A stretch of 64,000 nucleotides of DNA from Roseimaritima sediminicola. Lineage in GTDB: Bacteria > Planctomycetota > Planctomycetia > Pirellulales > Pirellulaceae. Under the pieces are notes generated by a model. The model saw only the letters and a list, made by a program, of their open reading frames with translations. It did not search any database and was not told where the DNA came from. A program made the translations under genes and the position numbers. The DNA is taken from NCBI RefSeq assembly GCF_009618275.1, contig NZ_WIAD01000003.1:156435-220434 (forward strand), read 5' to 3'. How positions within the stretch are numbered: the stretch's first letter is position 1; every line of letters begins with the position of its first letter. Of the stretch, positions 61,735 to 64,000 are shown in pieces.

Positions 61735-62646
61735 GTGGCAACGACACGCGCAAAACGAAATGGAAAGCCTCCCGCGGTCTCCAAGCTTACGAAAAAGAAG
61801 AAGTTGATCCTCTTTGGTTGGTATGGAGGGAAGTTTTCACATCTGGATTGGCTACTTCCTTTGCTGCCAGAATGTCATCACTACTGCGAACCGTTCGCTG
61901 GGTCTGCAGCAATCCTTATAAACCGAGAGCCTTCGCCAGTTGAGACCTACAACGATCTCGATGGTGAGGTCGCGAACTTCTTTCGCGTACTTCGCGATGA
62001 TGGAGAAGAGCTGGCGCGGCTAATTGGTTTGACCCCGTTCTCGCGTGAGGAATTTGGTATCGCATGCGAACTGGATCCAGACGCATCGGCGACCGAACGA
62101 GCAAGGCGTTTCTACATCCGCGCTCGGCAAGTGCGTACAGGCCTCGCCCAAACTGCAACTATCGGGCGTTGGGCAAATTGCAAGAACACAAGTCGAGCTG
62201 GAATGAGCGGTGTGGTGAGTCGCTGGCTTGGCGGTGTGCAGGCGCTACCGGATATTGCGGAGCGATTACTTCGTGTGCAAATCGAAAATCGTCCGGCAGT
62301 TGACGTTGTCAAGCTTTACGATTCCCCGACCACGCTATTCTACTGTGATCCGCCCTACGTTCATTCCACGCGTGGAGATTCAAAGGCATACAGCTGCGAA
62401 ATGACGGATGAGCAACACGTCGAACTGGCGGATGCATTGAATGCCGCTCAAGGCATGGTCGCTTTCTCAAATTACGAGTGCGAACTGCTCGAAGAGCTAT
62501 ACCCACCGTCCAAATGGTTCAAGCACACTAGTCCGCCGAAAACAAATCACGCGACTAAAGGAACGCGAACTGAAGTGCTGTGGACCAACTACGATATTGA
62601 AGCAATCAAAGCGAAGCGGGAAGGGAATTCACTTTTCACTTCATAA
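61735..62646 (+). CDS. DNA adenine methyltransferase, D12 class
   Basis: A 303-residue N6-adenine methyltransferase of the Dam/D12 class. The SAM motif is at LILFGWYGGKFSHLDWLLPL (FxxxGGK-like start) and EPFAGSAAI (54-60), and the catalytic motif is FYCDPPY (DPPY 205-208). YNDLDGEVANFFRVL is also characteristic. GTG at 61735 has AAGGA seven bases upstream, within the end of the glycosylase gene. The segment is AT-richer than the chromosome core. It faces the restriction-enzyme gene tail to tail with an 11-base overlap of coding sequence, so it is the likely protective enzyme of that system. Confidence 0.92.
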   Translation: MATTRAKRNGKPPAVSKLTKKKKLILFGWYGGKFSHLDWLLPLLPECHHYCEPFAGSAAILINREPSPVETYNDLDGEVANFFRVLRDDGEELARLIGLTPFSREEFGIACELDPDASATERARRFYIRARQVRTGLAQTATIGRWANCKNTSRAGMSGVVSRWLGGVQALPDIAERLLRVQIENRPAVDVVKLYDSPTTLFYCDPPYVHSTRGDSKAYSCEMTDEQHVELADALNAAQGMVAFSNYECELLEELYPPSKWFKHTSPPKTNHATKGTRTEVLWTNYDIEAIKAKREGNSLFTS

Positions 62647-63718
62647 TTCCGTGTCGTTTGAGCGTCGAGGCGAAGTAACGTTTCGCTTCGTCTTTACTCC
62701 GCATCGTTGTTAGCGCTCGATTTACCAACTCAAGCAACTGCCGACGGTCGGTTTCGTTCATCAACGCACATTCAGCTCTAACAAGTTCGTCGATCGAAAT
62801 AAATGCAAGGTCGAAGCCGTCGTTCGAGTTCTCTGCCACGACGCTAGTCGACGAGAGGCTGGTAGTCGCTTGCCTACCCGTCACAAAAAGCAGTCGTCCG
62901 CACTTCGCGTACTTCGCTTTTTCTACCGCATGATTAACGTCTGACTGAAGGTACGGTTTGTCTTTGACCTCGACGGGAAGTATCACAATGTCGCCGGAGT
63001 AGACATCGATATCTCCCACTTCGTTCGAGCTAGACCCAGCTTGGTTCGCTGGATGAATGCGTACGCTTTCCCCTTTTCCATTGTAGCGCATGCCGAGTAT
63101 CGCTCCCGCGACACTAACCGGAATCTCACCCCCAAATGACTGGGATAGATAGTCGTCGAAAAACGCCTCAAGCAACGACGACGATAGTGAGATTGATTTC
63201 AATGGAAGGTCGGTAATCGTACGACCTTGTCTCGACATCGTCAATTGGAATGCGTATGTGAACGCCTCTTTAACTGTTTCGCCAGAGGCGTCGTTCAACG
63301 ATTCGAGCAAGTCGTAAAGAGTATGTAATAGCTTGCGATCCTTCCCTGCTCGCACTGCGTTGTTCTTGTCGACGGCTTCAAAACGTGCTGGCTTGTTTAA
63401 GTATGGTTCGTTGGAACCGCCTAGCCGACAGTCGAGATGCTCACGCTCGAAGGGGACCCAAACATTGTGGCAAAGTGAGCGGGCGTCATAAGCACCTTCC
63501 AAATCGGCTTTCGCTTGGATCGAGCGTGGATGGACAGAGGGATCGACGACCTTCCCGAGCAGTCCCGTTATCAGCAGGTAACGAAACGTCTTGTGGTCGC
63601 CCAAAATGATGTCCCTGATGGCTGCTCTTTGTTCTGCCGTTAAAACAGAGGGTTCAAACGGTTCGTATTCATCTAACGCAATCGTCAGCACTTCCAAAGC
63701 ACGCTTGTGGTTGCTCAT
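62636..63718 (-). CDS. Restriction endonuclease, SacI family
   Basis: A 360-residue protein whose N-terminal half matches the SacI restriction enzyme family: HKRALEVLTIALDEYEPFE, HKTFRYLLITGLLGKVVDPS, and especially EGAYDARSLCHNVWVPFERE. The active site of the PD-(D/E)xK type appears as GDIDVYSGD followed by PVEVKDKPY (Asp236/Asp238, Glu250, Lys252). SacI itself cuts GAGCTC; the target here cannot be predicted. ATG at 63718 (MSNHKRAL) is preferred because it starts where the family starts; ATG at 63769 is the alternative. The gene is convergent with the D12 methylase and overlaps its last 11 bases. Lower GC supports acquisition. Confidence 0.8.
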   Translation of the reverse strand: MSNHKRALEVLTIALDEYEPFEPSVLTAEQRAAIRDIILGDHKTFRYLLITGLLGKVVDPSVHPRSIQAKADLEGAYDARSLCHNVWVPFEREHLDCRLGGSNEPYLNKPARFEAVDKNNAVRAGKDRKLLHTLYDLLESLNDASGETVKEAFTYAFQLTMSRQGRTITDLPLKSISLSSSLLEAFFDDYLSQSFGGEIPVSVAGAILGMRYNGKGESVRIHPANQAGSSSNEVGDIDVYSGDIVILPVEVKDKPYLQSDVNHAVEKAKYAKCGRLLFVTGRQATTSLSSTSVVAENSNDGFDLAFISIDELVRAECALMNETDRRQLLELVNRALTTMRSKDEAKRYFASTLKRHGIMK

Positions 63719-64000
63719 CAACCTACCGCCATTCACTGGCGCCCCTAAAACTCGATGAAACATGTTCATGGGTATGACCCCCGTGCGGACTAGTGTAGCG
63801 AGACCTTTTTTCTCGAACTAGCAGTGTGCATGGGGAAATGGTTGTTGGCGATGCGAGTTGGCAAACGCTGCCCGCCGGAGATCATGCGGCTAGATACTTA
63901 CAGGTAATTCGAGATCAGATTCCGAAAACAAAGCTTTGGCCCGGACTAACGAAGTAGGCGGGGGACGTTTCCCTGCAGTTTATTGCTGTACGGAGAGACC
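63719..64000. other. Right-edge region without a recognised gene
   Basis: Upstream of the restriction gene, on the minus strand, the promoter must lie within this stretch. A 25-codon open frame from 63829 (ATGGGGAAATGG) has no ribosome site and is not called. No tRNA, repeat or integrase is visible, so the right border of the AT-richer cassette is not defined here. Confidence 0.4.

Noticed and set aside
63829..63906. A 25-codon open frame at the right edge
   Set aside because: Very short, no ribosome site, no recognisable product; it could be chance in the AT-richer segment.

Overview
The window is a high-GC stretch of a bacterial chromosome that looks like Planctomycetota, most likely the Pirellulaceae group (inference from gene families, not from a search). 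The signs are an SHD1-domain exported protein, a giant exported dehydrogenase with a PVC-type haem c domain, several exported EF-hand, leucine-rich, YCF48-like and PQQ-propeller proteins, a flotillin-like FloA, DUF58/BatA proteins, and many large proteins with N-terminal signals but no assigned function. Codon use and gene style are uniform from 1 to about 60.7 kb. The last 3 kb are visibly AT-richer and carry a restriction-modification cassette, so they were probably acquired.

Layout. 1-5.1 kb (minus strand): the conserved cluster SRP RNA - dnaX - ybaB - recR, followed by rpoN and the start of an SHD1 protein. 5.2-16.6 kb: a DUF4254 protein, HEAT protein, Gfo/Idh/MocA oxidoreductase, LRR lipoprotein, DUF58/BatA pair and a PVC-type dehydrogenase-cytochrome. 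17-24.2 kb: folK with a long extension, a flippase, a PQQ-propeller protein, and a Nat-type ABC exporter whose permease is fused to a CPBP protease. 24.2-25.3 kb: a repeat array. 25.3-33.6 kb (minus): smc, a diadenylate cyclase, a large exported protein, and a GT9 glycosyltransferase. 33.7-44.5 kb: floA with a hydrolase, an HDOD protein, acetolactate synthase, a fluoride channel overlapping a YCF48-like protein. 44.9-50.5 kb: a secretin-N-domain protein without a pore domain, an EF-hand/P-domain protein, tRNA-Arg, an ankyrin protein. 51-60.7 kb: an APC permease/deacetylase/RdgB operon, a double HtrA-like protease, a redoxin/haem/copper-oxygenase fusion, cdsA, tatD, and a GYF_2 protein. 61-63.8 kb: AlkA-type glycosylase, D12 adenine methylase and a convergent SacI-family restriction enzyme.

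The strongest unexplained signals are in the DNA itself. (1) A 118-bp element with terminal inverted repeats occurs twice (24386-24503 and 44457-44574), each flanked by a different 4-bp direct repeat (GTCA, CTAG); one copy interrupts a tandem repeat whose other copies show the empty site. (2) Other palindromic elements with TAGCT-bearing ends lie at convergent gene junctions and supply the stop codons of the genes they abut. (3) A run of ten A residues in dnaX, where a shift in either direction leads to an early stop, predicts a gamma-like short form. (4) The glycosylase-methylase-nuclease cassette at the right end is an unusual grouping.
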